Assembly (NCBI RefSeq): GCF_003385515.1
Contig: NZ_QNVT01000012.1
Span: 62,001-126,000 of the forward strand
DNA length: 64,000 bases
Reading direction: 5' to 3'
DNA from: Chryseobacterium pennae
GTDB lineage: Bacteria; Bacteroidota; Bacteroidia; Flavobacteriales; Weeksellaceae
In this document: positions 34,673 through 43,819 of the stretch, piece after piece
Numbering within the stretch: the first letter of the stretch is position 1
How the letters are laid out: the number at the start of each line of letters is the position of its first letter
Notes under the pieces: generated by a model
The model's database searches: none
What the model saw: only the letters and a program-made list of their open reading frames with translations
Told to the model about the DNA's origin: nothing
Position numbers and translations under genes: made by a program

Positions 34673-35628
34673 CCAGCAGATTTTAAAAATCGTTTAACTA
34701 CATCATCGCTCCACACAGCACCATAATCAAATTCATAAGTTTTACAATTTTCATTCTTCAAAATGGAATCTGTTATTTCCAAGAACTTTCTCTTATCAAT
34801 AATTACAGACAGATCCTGAAACTTCTTACTCCAACTTGATGAAGGTTTAGAACCGCGACCCGAATCAAGGAAATTAATGAGCTGAAATTTTAGCTCAAAG
34901 TCTTCCCAATCATCTTGTAGCAAATTCAAATTAAGGATTTCGTGAATAATACTATAGCACCCCTGTCCATTCTCAACCCGAAACTCCTTGAGGTAATCTA
35001 TTAATTCTCTGTCTGCCGGTGAAATTAATTTTAGAATTTTCTTGAAACAGACAATATCATGGTGAAAAGTCTTCTGATAGATAATGTGTAAGATATTTTT
35101 TAGTGTTTCGGACTTAACCTCAGTGGGAGCATGTTTTAAAATACTCCGCACACTTTCTATTTTAAGCGTATCTTCCAATAGATTACTGTTGGGAGAAACA
35201 AAATAATGATCCCTAAGATAATCGGTAACATGTAAAAAGTCTTCTGCCGAATAGACAATTATCCTGTCATTAACAAGCCTCGGTATTAAATTATCCACAA
35301 GTAAAGCCCCTATTCTTGCGACATATAACGATCTTAAAAAGGCACCATGGAATTCGTTATTGTAATACAATAACTTAGGCAGAATGTATTTATAACTTTT
35401 CCTTTCAATTTCTGATGAAATCAATTCATAAAATTTGAGTTCTAAATCTTTCTCTGCTTCTAATTGCTCTTCCCTGTTACTACTCAGTTCACGATGCTTC
35501 AGAAGTAATAGATCAAACCAGTTCTGAATTTTTATAAAATCATGTTCAGGAACAGTTAGTTTACCAGCTAAGATTTTAGATTTTGCAAGTTCGTCTCTTT
35601 TAAATGTTTGATATGGATTATTTGTCAT
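34651..35628 (-). CDS. Hypothetical helical-repeat protein
   Basis: A 325-residue, all-alpha, acidic protein without a signal sequence. Repeated helical pairs suggest a HEAT-like solenoid. The last 60 residues (SSSWSKKFQDLSVII, then WSDDVVKRFLKSAGW) recall a segment of the much longer DUF4132-type proteins, so it may be a shortened relative; this is uncertain. It lies 2 bases after the 131-residue frame and overlaps the next gene, firmly inside the toxin-associated operon. Confidence 0.6.
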   Translation of the reverse strand: MTNNPYQTFKRDELAKSKILAGKLTVPEHDFIKIQNWFDLLLLKHRELSSNREEQLEAEKDLELKFYELISSEIERKSYKYILPKLLYYNNEFHGAFLRSLYVARIGALLVDNLIPRLVNDRIIVYSAEDFLHVTDYLRDHYFVSPNSNLLEDTLKIESVRSILKHAPTEVKSETLKNILHIIYQKTFHHDIVCFKKILKLISPADRELIDYLKEFRVENGQGCYSIIHEILNLNLLQDDWEDFELKFQLINFLDSGRGSKPSSSWSKKFQDLSVIIDKRKFLEITDSILKNENCKTYEFDYGAVWSDDVVKRFLKSAGWINQSI

Positions 35629-35630
35629 GA

Positions 35631-35993
35631 TTATTTGAATAAATTCTCACCAAATATTACTTTTTTATCATCTATTTGGTATGGATAGAGTTGTCTATAG
35701 ATATCCTCAGGTGAAAGAATGAACTCAACAACCAATACATCTTGTCCCTTATATCTTCCGTCCATACCTATGGCATATGCCCTAATATCCTCGTCTTTTA
35801 AATCTTCAAATGCACCAGCTAATAAAATATCATAAAGTTCCTTTGAATCAGTAGTCTCAGAATAAGCACCAATGTAGGTCAGTTTGCCTGTTGATCTAAC
35901 GTAAGTTGCATATGGTGCGAACTCACCATTTTCAAGCAGGAATTTTTCAGCCTGCTCCTTAATTGCTCCAAGCAAAATATCAATATTAGTCAT
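35631..35993 (-). CDS. Probable cognate immunity protein of the REase toxin
   Basis: A 120-residue acidic protein from ATG 35993 (MTNIDILLGAIKEQ); an upstream frame to 36026 overlaps the toxin stop and is less likely. It has a helical start, a FAPYATYVRSTGKL strand pair, and an acidic middle (FEDLKDEDIRAYAIGMDG). It is the first gene after the toxin, 23 bases downstream, the usual place for the cognate immunity protein. No named Imm family is recognised with confidence. Confidence 0.68.
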   Translation of the reverse strand: MTNIDILLGAIKEQAEKFLLENGEFAPYATYVRSTGKLTYIGAYSETTDSKELYDILLAGAFEDLKDEDIRAYAIGMDGRYKGQDVLVVEFILSPEDIYRQLYPYQIDDKKVIFGENLFK

Positions 35994-36016
35994 CTTTAAA
36001 TATATTAATTTTTGAA

Positions 36017-37108
36017 CTAAGCACAATTGGGATTATTACCACAAGGATTTTGGGGCTTCGGCGCAGGTAGCAGTTTCGGCGCAGGTGCAGGCGTCACCTT
36101 AAGGTTATCTGTTTTCGGTCTAGCTGGAGGGGTATATCTTTGAATATTAATTCCAGAATTTTTAAGAGGCTTAGTAACTTGGGCAGACTCATTTATTTTC
36201 AACAAAGCCTCCTGCCCATTTGCTTTTGAAATTTCAATCTGACCTCTCAACTGTTTGGTAAGTGGTTGTCGAACAACATGCTTTATCTCAATTGTTCCTC
36301 CCTCATCGGTCATCGCATCGGGAATGGTTTTTCCCATTTTTCCGGTCTTTGGATCTTTGAATTCAAAAGTCTCCGTATTTTTGTCCCTTCCCATTTCTGC
36401 CAGTTGCTTTTTTTCTACATACCTTCCAAAATTGAAATGTTCCTGCTGGGTTTTGGTAACGGCCTCGCTCTGCTTAGATCCCGCCTCGCCCACCTTTGTA
36501 GCAGTTTCGATTATATTCGGCTTTATTGATGATTCTTCAAATAAGGGCATCATACGCATCCACCAGCAGCACTCGGTTGCATCCTCCGGAGCCCTGCCAT
36601 CAGGATCTTTATATTTCAATGGATTATTGAAAGATAAGTTATAGGGTGTCCAGCTCTGGAACTCCTCGCTCAAAGGATCAGGACTGATCCATCTGCCATG
36701 AGTATCGCCAATGGGCTGCGCATCCGGATCGGATAGATCTACTTCGCTAAAGTCAACTATTTCCTGTGTTTTTATATTGAAGCGAACAGAACCAATTGTA
36801 ACTATTGTATCCCTGTCGTGAAATTCCAGATATTTCCCTCTGCTCAACGTAGCAACTTTAGGATAATAGCCGTACCTTTTGAATGGATTTCCAGCCTCTA
36901 TATTTTTTCGTCTTCGTTCTGCTTCCTCAGGAGTAAGCCTATCTCTGGTTTTAAGAACTTCATCCATGTAGGGACGCAAACGTTCTTCCTTTGTGAGTTT
37001 AACTGGATTGATCCACTCCTTTTTGATGGCAAATTTTTTGCTCTGTTTTTCCTGTGCTTGGCTAAATCCAATAAAAAGCAGGAAAAGACATAATAAAATC
37101 TTTCTCAT
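36017..37108 (-). CDS. Secreted polymorphic toxin with RHS-core remnant and REase-type domain
   Basis: A 363-residue exported protein with a signal peptide ending FSQAQ (residue 19). Residues 138-172 keep an RHS repeat-associated core motif (GRWISPDPLSEEF, YNLSFNNPLKYKDPDGR) without any preceding RHS repeats. The C-terminal region (about 222-325) resembles Tox-REase-7: IPDAM at 262-266, IEIKHV with Glu274 and Lys276, and QPLTKQLRGQIE, i.e. the PD...ExK nuclease layout. A Pro/Ala-rich tail ends in CGNNPNCA. Immunity candidates follow, and a transglutaminase-like gene lies 22 bases upstream. The export route is not visible. Confidence 0.75.
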   Translation of the reverse strand: MRKILLCLFLLFIGFSQAQEKQSKKFAIKKEWINPVKLTKEERLRPYMDEVLKTRDRLTPEEAERRRKNIEAGNPFKRYGYYPKVATLSRGKYLEFHDRDTIVTIGSVRFNIKTQEIVDFSEVDLSDPDAQPIGDTHGRWISPDPLSEEFQSWTPYNLSFNNPLKYKDPDGRAPEDATECCWWMRMMPLFEESSIKPNIIETATKVGEAGSKQSEAVTKTQQEHFNFGRYVEKKQLAEMGRDKNTETFEFKDPKTGKMGKTIPDAMTDEGGTIEIKHVVRQPLTKQLRGQIEISKANGQEALLKINESAQVTKPLKNSGINIQRYTPPARPKTDNLKVTPAPAPKLLPAPKPQNPCGNNPNCA

Positions 37109-37130
37109 ATTTAGTTTTTTGATTATCGTT

Positions 37131-38534
37131 TTATAAAAATTCTTTTGGGATTCTAAAGGTTTTAGGAGCCTCTTTCTTAGGTGTGATCGTTTTGGATTTC
37201 TTTAGGGATTCACTCTGTTTATGCCGATTCAGAAACTGGATTCTTTCGGTAATTTCATCACTTTTCTGTTTGTTTTCAGTGCTTTTCATTGAACCTAACC
37301 ATTGTTGGTATTGTTCGGCGGGCATTTCTGCGAAGCCCGAACTGTCTATGTATACAAATCCACGGTTGATTTCTCTGTACTGCATGTCCAATGGTGGAAT
37401 ATCCCGTATATGTTGTAATTGCTCATTATTTTGTGGATCGATTCCAAATCTAGCGGTGGACTGCATGAATCTAACCTGATCGGTATTACTTTTCCATAGG
37501 TGGGCATTTATATTGTTCGGATTAAGCTGTAATGCCTTATTTATGACTTTTGCAACGAATTCATCATACCCGTATTTATGGATATACCCACTCGCCAGAT
37601 CGACGAATGTTTGCGACAGAACTTCTTTTTTACCAAGATTCTGCATATATAGCTTATTTTTCAGGGCTTCCGCTTTTATATAGCCAGAATTGAGCACAAA
37701 TGAGTTGGCAGAAAACATTCCGTTGGTAAGTTCGATACTCAACATTTCCCCATCATCGCCCTCAAACCGTATGTACGAATGATTTGGTGACATCACAAGA
37801 TAGGCTTCTGCACCGATCTGTTCAGCAAGAATCAGATATAATAAAGGCATGGAATGACATTGCCCGGAATTCTTTTTCATCAGCTTGGAAACAAACATTT
37901 TAGAATAGTCCTTAGCTCCCATGTAGTCCTCAAAATCATATTTGATGGCTTTATGGGCAACCTTGCTGCCTATTTTACTATCTTCAGCAAAATATCTGAA
38001 AACTGCCAGATTCCTGGAAACGTTATCATCTACTGTCCCGTTTCTATTTGAAGACCTCCTTATTATATCCACTGCCCTCTGTATCTGACTCTGATAGGAC
38101 TTCTGAAAGTCTTTATCGTTATCGTAGTAGGCATTTTCAACAAGGAAGACCGCTTCCGCAAGAGAATAGTTATCATGATCAAGCTTAGAGAGATTCTCAA
38201 AAGCTCTATAATAGGCTTCTGTACCTTTTTGTCCCGATAAAGGAGCAAGCATAAATTTCTTATAATTTTCAGCTTCGGCAATCCTTCTATTTTCATTTTC
38301 AAGATCTTTCCTGATCATCTCTTCTGCCCTCAGGTGGTTGCTATTCTGGACATGAGGACGGATAACAGGTTCTAAGCGCTGGGAACTTTTATTTCCATAA
38401 TTTTTATTTACTTCACCAGATCTCCCAAAAATATTGGAAGCACTTACCCTTCCGGCAACTGGTAAGTCAGGGATCTGTCCAAAACCGGAACTTCCGGCAA
38501 TTAAGCAACATATGGTTATAAATAATCTCATCAT
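37131..38534 (-). CDS. Secreted transglutaminase-like protein, larger paralog
   Basis: A 467-residue protein from ATG 38534, where a signal peptide begins (MMRLFITICCLIAGSSGFGQ); the longer frame to 38609 has no sense as a leader. After a charged helical region the core matches the gene at 32527: YDFEDYMGAKDYSKMFVSKL, then SGQCHSMPLLYLILAEQ with Cys226 and MSPNHSYIRF with His252. A TPR-like part follows (VINKALQLNPNNINAHLW), with a basic C-terminal tail. It is the promoter-proximal gene of the toxin operon. A proteolytic, crosslinking or maturation role toward the toxin is only a hypothesis. Confidence 0.72.
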   Translation of the reverse strand: MMRLFITICCLIAGSSGFGQIPDLPVAGRVSASNIFGRSGEVNKNYGNKSSQRLEPVIRPHVQNSNHLRAEEMIRKDLENENRRIAEAENYKKFMLAPLSGQKGTEAYYRAFENLSKLDHDNYSLAEAVFLVENAYYDNDKDFQKSYQSQIQRAVDIIRRSSNRNGTVDDNVSRNLAVFRYFAEDSKIGSKVAHKAIKYDFEDYMGAKDYSKMFVSKLMKKNSGQCHSMPLLYLILAEQIGAEAYLVMSPNHSYIRFEGDDGEMLSIELTNGMFSANSFVLNSGYIKAEALKNKLYMQNLGKKEVLSQTFVDLASGYIHKYGYDEFVAKVINKALQLNPNNINAHLWKSNTDQVRFMQSTARFGIDPQNNEQLQHIRDIPPLDMQYREINRGFVYIDSSGFAEMPAEQYQQWLGSMKSTENKQKSDEITERIQFLNRHKQSESLKKSKTITPKKEAPKTFRIPKEFL

Positions 38535-38763
38535 TTTTGTTTTTACTGAAACAGCATTGCAATTTATTTCATTTATAAACACAAAAACATCCGGGTTTTC
38601 ACGGAACATTGAATTAAAAACAGTTGTTAAGTGTTCATTTATAGTTTATAATGCAATAATATAGTGTAGTAACGTCAGAACCTGTCGTATAATAATACAA
38701 ATTCATTTGAATTGTGCACAGTTGATTTTGGGAAATACAAAAGGCATGGAACTAGATCAATCC

Positions 38764-38887
38764 GTTAAAGAGGTACTGCGAAGAACCCGACAACCAGAAA
38801 GACTTAGCCCATGCCCGTATAAGAGGACACGGGCGTAAGTCTGTCAAGATTTTGGTTGTCTAAAGAAGATTCGCAGTTTCCTTTAAC
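38764..38887. ncRNA. Candidate structured RNA or palindromic element (124 nt)
   Basis: Four nested helices form one long hairpin: GTTAAAG/CTTTAAC (38764-38770/38881-38887), ACTGCGAA/TTCGCAGT (38775-38782/38870-38877), GACAACCA/TGGTTGTC (38789-38796/38853-38860), and GACTTA/TAAGTC with GCCCGT/ACGGGC (38801-38806/38836-38841 and 38813-38818/38829-38834). A rival pairing joins GCGTAAGTCTGTC (38834-38846 region) with GACAGAGCTTACGC (38894-38907). The size and single long irregular hairpin recall 6S-type RNAs, including the Flavobacteria form, but a small palindromic mobile element would look similar. The strand is unresolved. Confidence 0.45.
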
Positions 38888-39099
38888 CATTCTGACAGAG
38901 CTTACGCTATGTTTCGTTAAAATTTCGTGCTAAGATATAAATATTTTTCAATTGAATAATATTTTCACTAAAAAATGATTTCAGTGCTATGAAAAATTTA
39001 AACATTAAAAATAGATTGAAAAACCCCATAAAAAGACAATAAGTTTAACAACTAATTACAACATCACAACACAAAACTTATTATTTAATAAAAAATCCT

Positions 39100-39107
39100 T
39101 AATTTTG
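39100..39107 (+). promoter_or_regulatory. -7 promoter element of the second sigma factor gene
   Basis: TAATTTTG fits TAnnTTTG exactly. It overlaps the TTG codon at 39105 that opens the reading frame, which rules out that codon as a start and supports ATG 39135. Confidence 0.5.
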
Positions 39108-39134
39108 TATACTGCGATTTCTACCGACCTTATT

Positions 39135-39653
39135 ATGTCTTCCTTACAAAATCATACAACAGATCCGGAATATATGTATAGAATAATCTATGATACATAT
39201 AAGGACCGTATTTTCTTTTACATCGCTGGAAGAATAAAAGACAGAAATGATGTTCTTGATATTTTTCAAAATGTTTTTGTCCATCTTTGGCAATACAGAC
39301 ATGATCTTGGTAAGAAAAATACTGAGAACATCATATTTAAAACATGTAATCAGGAAATAGTAGATTTTATAAAAAATAAATATAAAAACCCTACAACTTC
39401 TTCATATTCTGATAGACCTGATGATTCATCGGAAGCCCTGAACGATAAACTACAAAGGGAAACTCTCTTACAATCAGTCGAGTCTAATATTAATATGCTT
39501 CCAGCAGCCAGAAAGCAAATATTCACCATGTACAAACTTAACGGCATCAGTCAGCAACAGATAGCTGATGAATTGAATATGTCAAAAAAAGGTGTTAAAA
39601 AACAGATTGAAAAAGCAATGGTATTCCTTAGAAATAATATTAAAAACAGTTAA
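39135..39653 (+). CDS. ECF RNA polymerase sigma factor (second locus)
   Basis: A 172-residue sigma-70 family protein from ATG 39135 (MSSLQNHTTD). Region 2 is seen in IIYDTYKDRIFFYIAGRIKDRNDVLDIFQNVFVHLW (core DVLDIFQNVFVHLW), and region 4 in LPAARKQIFTMYKLNGISQQQIADELNMSKKGVKKQ (core QQQIADELNMSKKGV). It starts the unit sigma, FecR, SusC, SusD, S9 peptidase. It is only distantly related to the sigma factor at 23584-24165, although the two loci share the same plan. Confidence 0.92.
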   Translation: MSSLQNHTTDPEYMYRIIYDTYKDRIFFYIAGRIKDRNDVLDIFQNVFVHLWQYRHDLGKKNTENIIFKTCNQEIVDFIKNKYKNPTTSSYSDRPDDSSEALNDKLQRETLLQSVESNINMLPAARKQIFTMYKLNGISQQQIADELNMSKKGVKKQIEKAMVFLRNNIKNS

Positions 39654-39736
39654 CTTTCGTTAAAAATAGTTAAAGTAATAATTCAAGGGGGGCCATTTAT
39701 CTTACTTTAAGGTAAATGTAATAAAGAGCCCTCATT

Positions 39737-40567
39737 ATGGAAAAGGAGAACCATCAAATTCACCCATTGTCCCAGCAGGAGTCTGAGGATATGTGGGAAA
39801 ATGTAATTTCACGCATACGCGTACAGGAAGCCAATAAGAAAAAAAAGAAACGCACCTTATATTCCATAATTGCGACAACCGCTGCTATTCTCATTGTAGG
39901 TAGCATACTCATATTTAAATTTTACCCAACACAGGAAATATATCAGGCAAAAGAAACTGAAATTTCCATTGTTCTAAAAGACGGTACAAGAGTTACCTTA
40001 CTAAAAGGATCTAAACTAACGGTAGAAGACAGTTTTCCTCAAGATACCAGAGATGTGTTCCTTGATGGAAATGCCATATTTAACGTGACCAAATCCAAAC
40101 AGCACCCCTTCATTGTGCATGGTAAAGACTATGATACAAAAGTAATGGGAACTATATTCAGGGTGGCACAAAATGGTTCAACATTTAATGTTGATTTATA
40201 CGAAGGGAAAGTACAGGTGATTAACAGCAAAAAAAAGGAACAAACTTTTGTTCTACATCCTAGGGAGACGTTTTCAAACTTAGGGTCATTAAAGGTTGCT
40301 TCTATCAAACCAACCAGAATACAGAATCAGGATATTAAGGCATCTACTGCTACCCTATCTCTCAAAGATATTAGCTTAATGGATGCAATGCAGATCATTG
40401 AAAAAACATATGGTGTAAAAATTAAGTTTCAGGAAAACAATGCCCAGTCGGTAATTTCGGTCACCAAAGAAAATGCGACAGCAGCGGATCTACTAAACCT
40501 AATCTCAATACAGCTTAACCTTAAAATAAAAAGTATAGATGCTAAAACATTTGAACTGGAGAACTAG
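39737..40567 (+). CDS. FecR-family anti-sigma factor (second locus)
   Basis: A 276-residue protein: a short cytoplasmic helical part, a transmembrane helix (LYSIIATTAAILIVGSILIF, about 36-55), a FecR periplasmic domain (ISIVLKDGTRVTLLKGSKL, QHPFIVHGKDYDTKVMGT), and a C-terminal part (LMDAMQIIEKTYGVKIKF) that would pair with the STN-like domain of SusC. It is shorter than the first-locus FecR, mainly because the cytoplasmic region is reduced. It follows the sigma gene by 83 bases. Confidence 0.92.
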   Translation: MEKENHQIHPLSQQESEDMWENVISRIRVQEANKKKKKRTLYSIIATTAAILIVGSILIFKFYPTQEIYQAKETEISIVLKDGTRVTLLKGSKLTVEDSFPQDTRDVFLDGNAIFNVTKSKQHPFIVHGKDYDTKVMGTIFRVAQNGSTFNVDLYEGKVQVINSKKKEQTFVLHPRETFSNLGSLKVASIKPTRIQNQDIKASTATLSLKDISLMDAMQIIEKTYGVKIKFQENNAQSVISVTKENATAADLLNLISIQLNLKIKSIDAKTFELEN

Positions 40568-40618
40568 GCTCTGGTCGGTCAATTCTCCTGCAATGGTTCC
40601 TGATACCTAAATTGACTG

Positions 40619-40670
40619 TTGAATACAAAATAAAAAGACCAGCGGGTGCAACCGCCGGTCATGTATTCAA
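40619..40670 (+). promoter_or_regulatory. Extended hairpin between fecR and susC
   Basis: An outer helix TTGAATACA/TGTATTCAA (40619-40627/40662-40670) encloses an inner GACCAGCGG/CCGCCGGTC hairpin with one mismatch. It sits in the 154-base gap between fecR and susC and is not followed by a T-run, so it resembles the intercistronic hairpin at the same place in the first SusCD locus. Confidence 0.6.
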
Positions 40671-40721
40671 TGAGCGACAAAAATCAGAAGTTATCAACTA
40701 TTAAATACAGTATGCAAAAAT

Positions 40722-43700
40722 ATGAAAAATCTTTGCACGGCCGCCCTTTTCTTTATACTCAGCGGTCATGGGATCAATGCCCAACAGAACCTTTCTACCA
40801 TGAAGGTATCATTTGAAACAGGAAAAACCTCAGCAAACGACGCCGTAAAGAAGTTCCTGACACAGCACGTTAAAGAATATGCCTATTCTTCAGAAGAACT
40901 AAAAAATTATTCCGTTCCGGCTACTAAATGTAGAAATGAAACGGTTATCAATTGTCTGAACAAAATGCTTAAAGAAGTACCTGTAGAAGTACTTATATTT
41001 AACAATAGTCTTGTTATCCGGCAGAAAAAATCTAAATCAATCTCTTCAGCCATTGTTTCTCCAGAAACATCATTGACCGCACGGGATACATTGCGTCCGA
41101 TACAGGACATCAACAAAATTGATGAAATTGTGGTCAATGCCGGATATTATAAAGTTAAGGACAAAGACAGAACTGGGAGTATAGCGAAGGTCTCAGCAAA
41201 AGATATCGAAAACCAGCCTATAACAAATGTACTCTCTGCGGCACAGGGACGTATGGCAGGAGTAAATATCATTCAGAATAGTGGTGTTCCCGGTGGTGGA
41301 TTTGATATTCAGATACGTGGACAAAATAGTTTGCGTACCGGTACGTTTACTTCCCCAAATGGCAACATTCCCCTATATGTAATAGACGGTGTCCCTTTGG
41401 CCGAAGTTGCCAGTTCTTACTCCCTGATCTCATCCACAGCTATTCCTAATGGAAATATTAGTCCTTTAAATAGTATCAGTCCCAACGATATCGAAAGCAT
41501 AGAAGTCTTAAAAGATGCCGATGCCACCTCCATTTATGGCTCTCGGGGAGCCAACGGAGTTGTTCTCATTACAACAAAAAAAGGTAAGACCGGAAAGCTC
41601 AACATTAATCTTACTTCCAATTATAGTATCAGCGAACCCATATCGAATCTCAAACTACTGAATAAAGACCAATATGTCAAAATGCGCCGTAATGCTTACG
41701 AAAATGACGGTATCAAAGATTATCCGATCGATGCCTACGACATTAATGGAACCTGGGACATCAATAATGAAACGGACTGGCTAAAGACTCTGCTTGGAAA
41801 AAAAGCAACACTAAGCAGTACTCAGCTTTCAGCGAGCGGAGGAAGTGAAACAACTAACTTTATGCTAAGTCTCGGTCACAATGAACAAACAACCGTTTTC
41901 GGACAAGGATTTAAATATAGTAACAGTACGTTGAACTCCAATATCTCACATCGTTCCAGTGACAAACGATTTCAGCTGAGTCTTTCCAATATGTTCACCC
42001 AGCAGAAGAACAACATGATTATGACTGATCTGACAAGAAATGCATATATGCTTTCCCCTGTTTCTCCAAAATTATATAATGAAGATGGCAGCTTAAATTG
42101 GGCCGGAAATACATTTACAAATCCTCTTGCTTCATATAATGCTACATACGAAAATGATACCAAGCTGTTCCAGACAAACCTGAATACAGAATATGAAATT
42201 ATCCCAAACTTCAGAATCAAAATGAATGCGGGGTTAAACTATACGATTATTAATGAACTGACTTTAACTCCAAATACCACTTATAATCCAAATATCGGCG
42301 CGGGCTTATCCAGTGCGAATTCACAGGCAAGAAAAAAAAATCAGCAGGTGTTCTCTTTTATTATAGAACCACAAATAAGCTGGCAAAAGGCATGGAAGAA
42401 CCATCATCTTGAAGCACTTGTTGGGGGGAGCTTCCAGAGAATTGTGAGGAATACCGATGAGAAACTGGGGTTTGGTTTCGAAAGTAATCAATTCATTACA
42501 AACATAGGTGCGGCAAAAACCATCTTACCGCTTGAAGACTCAGATATCGAGTACCGCTATGCAGCTTTCTACGGAAGACTTAATTACCAATATGATGGTA
42601 AGTATATACTTAATCTTACAGGAAGAAGGGATGGCAGCAGCCGGTTCGGTCCTAATAATCGTTTCGCCAACTTTGGTGCAATGGGTGTGGCATGGTTATT
42701 TTCTAAAGAAGAGTTTTTAAAAAATCAGAAATGGCTCAGTTCCGGAAAATTGCGCGGAAGTTATGGTGCCACGGGTAATGACAATATCGGCGATTTCCAG
42801 TATCTCAACAACTACATTGTCTCTTCATCAATTTATAATAATACCACAGGCTTATTACCCTCCCGACTATATAACCCCGACTACAGTTGGGAAATTACAA
42901 GAAAGCTGGAAACAGCAATTGAACTTGGCTTCTTCAAAAACAGATTGAACGTAACAGCAGCATGGTACCGTAACCGATCTTCAAGCCAGCTAGTTGGCTA
43001 TCAACTATCCGCAGTGACCGGATTTACGAGTGTGATCGCCAATTTAGACGCCAAAATAGAGAATACAGGTCTTGAATTTGAAGTATCTGGCAGACCAGTA
43101 ATAGGCAAAAATTTTCAATGGGAATCTAGTTTTAACATCAGTTTTCCAAGAAATAAACTACTGTCATTTCCCGGTCTGGCAGGATCATCCTATGCAAATC
43201 AATATATAATCGGACAACCTACCAGTGTGATCAGACTTTATCAACTGGAGGGGATCGATCCAAAAACTGGATTATATAAATTTACTGATTTTAACGGTGA
43301 CGGGAAGATAACAGCAGCAGATGACAGACAGGCAATCAAAGATCTTGAATTTAAGTTTTTTGGTGGCTGGAGCAATAGTTTCCGCTATAAAAACTGGGAT
43401 TTATCTGTTCTCATCCAGTTTGTAAAAAGAAATGGCCGCAACTATAACGGTATAATTAATATGCCGGGAACTATGAGCAACCAACCTGTTGAAGTACTGA
43501 ACGTTTGGTCAGAACAAAATCAGACAGGTGTATATATGCCTTACAGTACCAAAAATTCAAGCAGTCATAATTTATTCAGATCCAGTACTGCGGCTTTCTC
43601 GGATGCATCTTTTATAAGATTAAAAAATGTCCAGCTAACTTACAGGCTTCCTTTGCAGAACACTCCTTTTAAAGACGTAAAAATATATCTACAGGGACAG

Positions 43701-43808
43701 AATCTATTGACAATAACCAAATTTTTCGGAGTTGACCCCGAATCACTTTCACTGGGCTTCCTACCACCTATGAGAACATATTCACTGGGCGCAACCTTTA
43801 ACTTTTAA
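40722..43808 (+). CDS. SusC/RagA-family TonB-dependent transporter (second locus)
   Basis: A 1028-residue receptor with a signal peptide ending GINAQ (residue 21). An STN-like domain follows (SANDAVKKFLTQHVKEYAYSSEEL), then a linker, the plug (RTGSIAKVSAKDIENQPITN, DIQIRGQNSLRTG, YVIDGVPL, DIESIEVLKDADATSIYGSRGANGVVLI) and a barrel ending SLGATFNF. Unlike the first-locus SusC it has no carboxypeptidase-D regulatory-like domain between the STN part and the plug. It is paired with the next SusD gene and preceded by a sigma/FecR pair. Confidence 0.95.
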   Translation: MKNLCTAALFFILSGHGINAQQNLSTMKVSFETGKTSANDAVKKFLTQHVKEYAYSSEELKNYSVPATKCRNETVINCLNKMLKEVPVEVLIFNNSLVIRQKKSKSISSAIVSPETSLTARDTLRPIQDINKIDEIVVNAGYYKVKDKDRTGSIAKVSAKDIENQPITNVLSAAQGRMAGVNIIQNSGVPGGGFDIQIRGQNSLRTGTFTSPNGNIPLYVIDGVPLAEVASSYSLISSTAIPNGNISPLNSISPNDIESIEVLKDADATSIYGSRGANGVVLITTKKGKTGKLNINLTSNYSISEPISNLKLLNKDQYVKMRRNAYENDGIKDYPIDAYDINGTWDINNETDWLKTLLGKKATLSSTQLSASGGSETTNFMLSLGHNEQTTVFGQGFKYSNSTLNSNISHRSSDKRFQLSLSNMFTQQKNNMIMTDLTRNAYMLSPVSPKLYNEDGSLNWAGNTFTNPLASYNATYENDTKLFQTNLNTEYEIIPNFRIKMNAGLNYTIINELTLTPNTTYNPNIGAGLSSANSQARKKNQQVFSFIIEPQISWQKAWKNHHLEALVGGSFQRIVRNTDEKLGFGFESNQFITNIGAAKTILPLEDSDIEYRYAAFYGRLNYQYDGKYILNLTGRRDGSSRFGPNNRFANFGAMGVAWLFSKEEFLKNQKWLSSGKLRGSYGATGNDNIGDFQYLNNYIVSSSIYNNTTGLLPSRLYNPDYSWEITRKLETAIELGFFKNRLNVTAAWYRNRSSSQLVGYQLSAVTGFTSVIANLDAKIENTGLEFEVSGRPVIGKNFQWESSFNISFPRNKLLSFPGLAGSSYANQYIIGQPTSVIRLYQLEGIDPKTGLYKFTDFNGDGKITAADDRQAIKDLEFKFFGGWSNSFRYKNWDLSVLIQFVKRNGRNYNGIINMPGTMSNQPVEVLNVWSEQNQTGVYMPYSTKNSSSHNLFRSSTAAFSDASFIRLKNVQLTYRLPLQNTPFKDVKIYLQGQNLLTITKFFGVDPESLSLGFLPPMRTYSLGATFNF

Positions 43809-43819
43809 ATTCTGAAAAC

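Larger units (their letters stand above)
38535..39134. other. 600-base intergenic region
   Basis: This stretch separates the toxin operon from the second sigma factor gene, read the opposite way. It contains the nested hairpin at 38764-38887, a related alternative pairing partner at 38894-38907, and an AT-rich right third with the promoter at 39100-39107. No open frame in it looks coding. Confidence 0.6.

Noticed and set aside
39105-39134. TTG start for the second sigma factor
   Set aside because: The codon is part of a perfect -7 promoter element, so it cannot be in the transcript; ATG 39135 is used.
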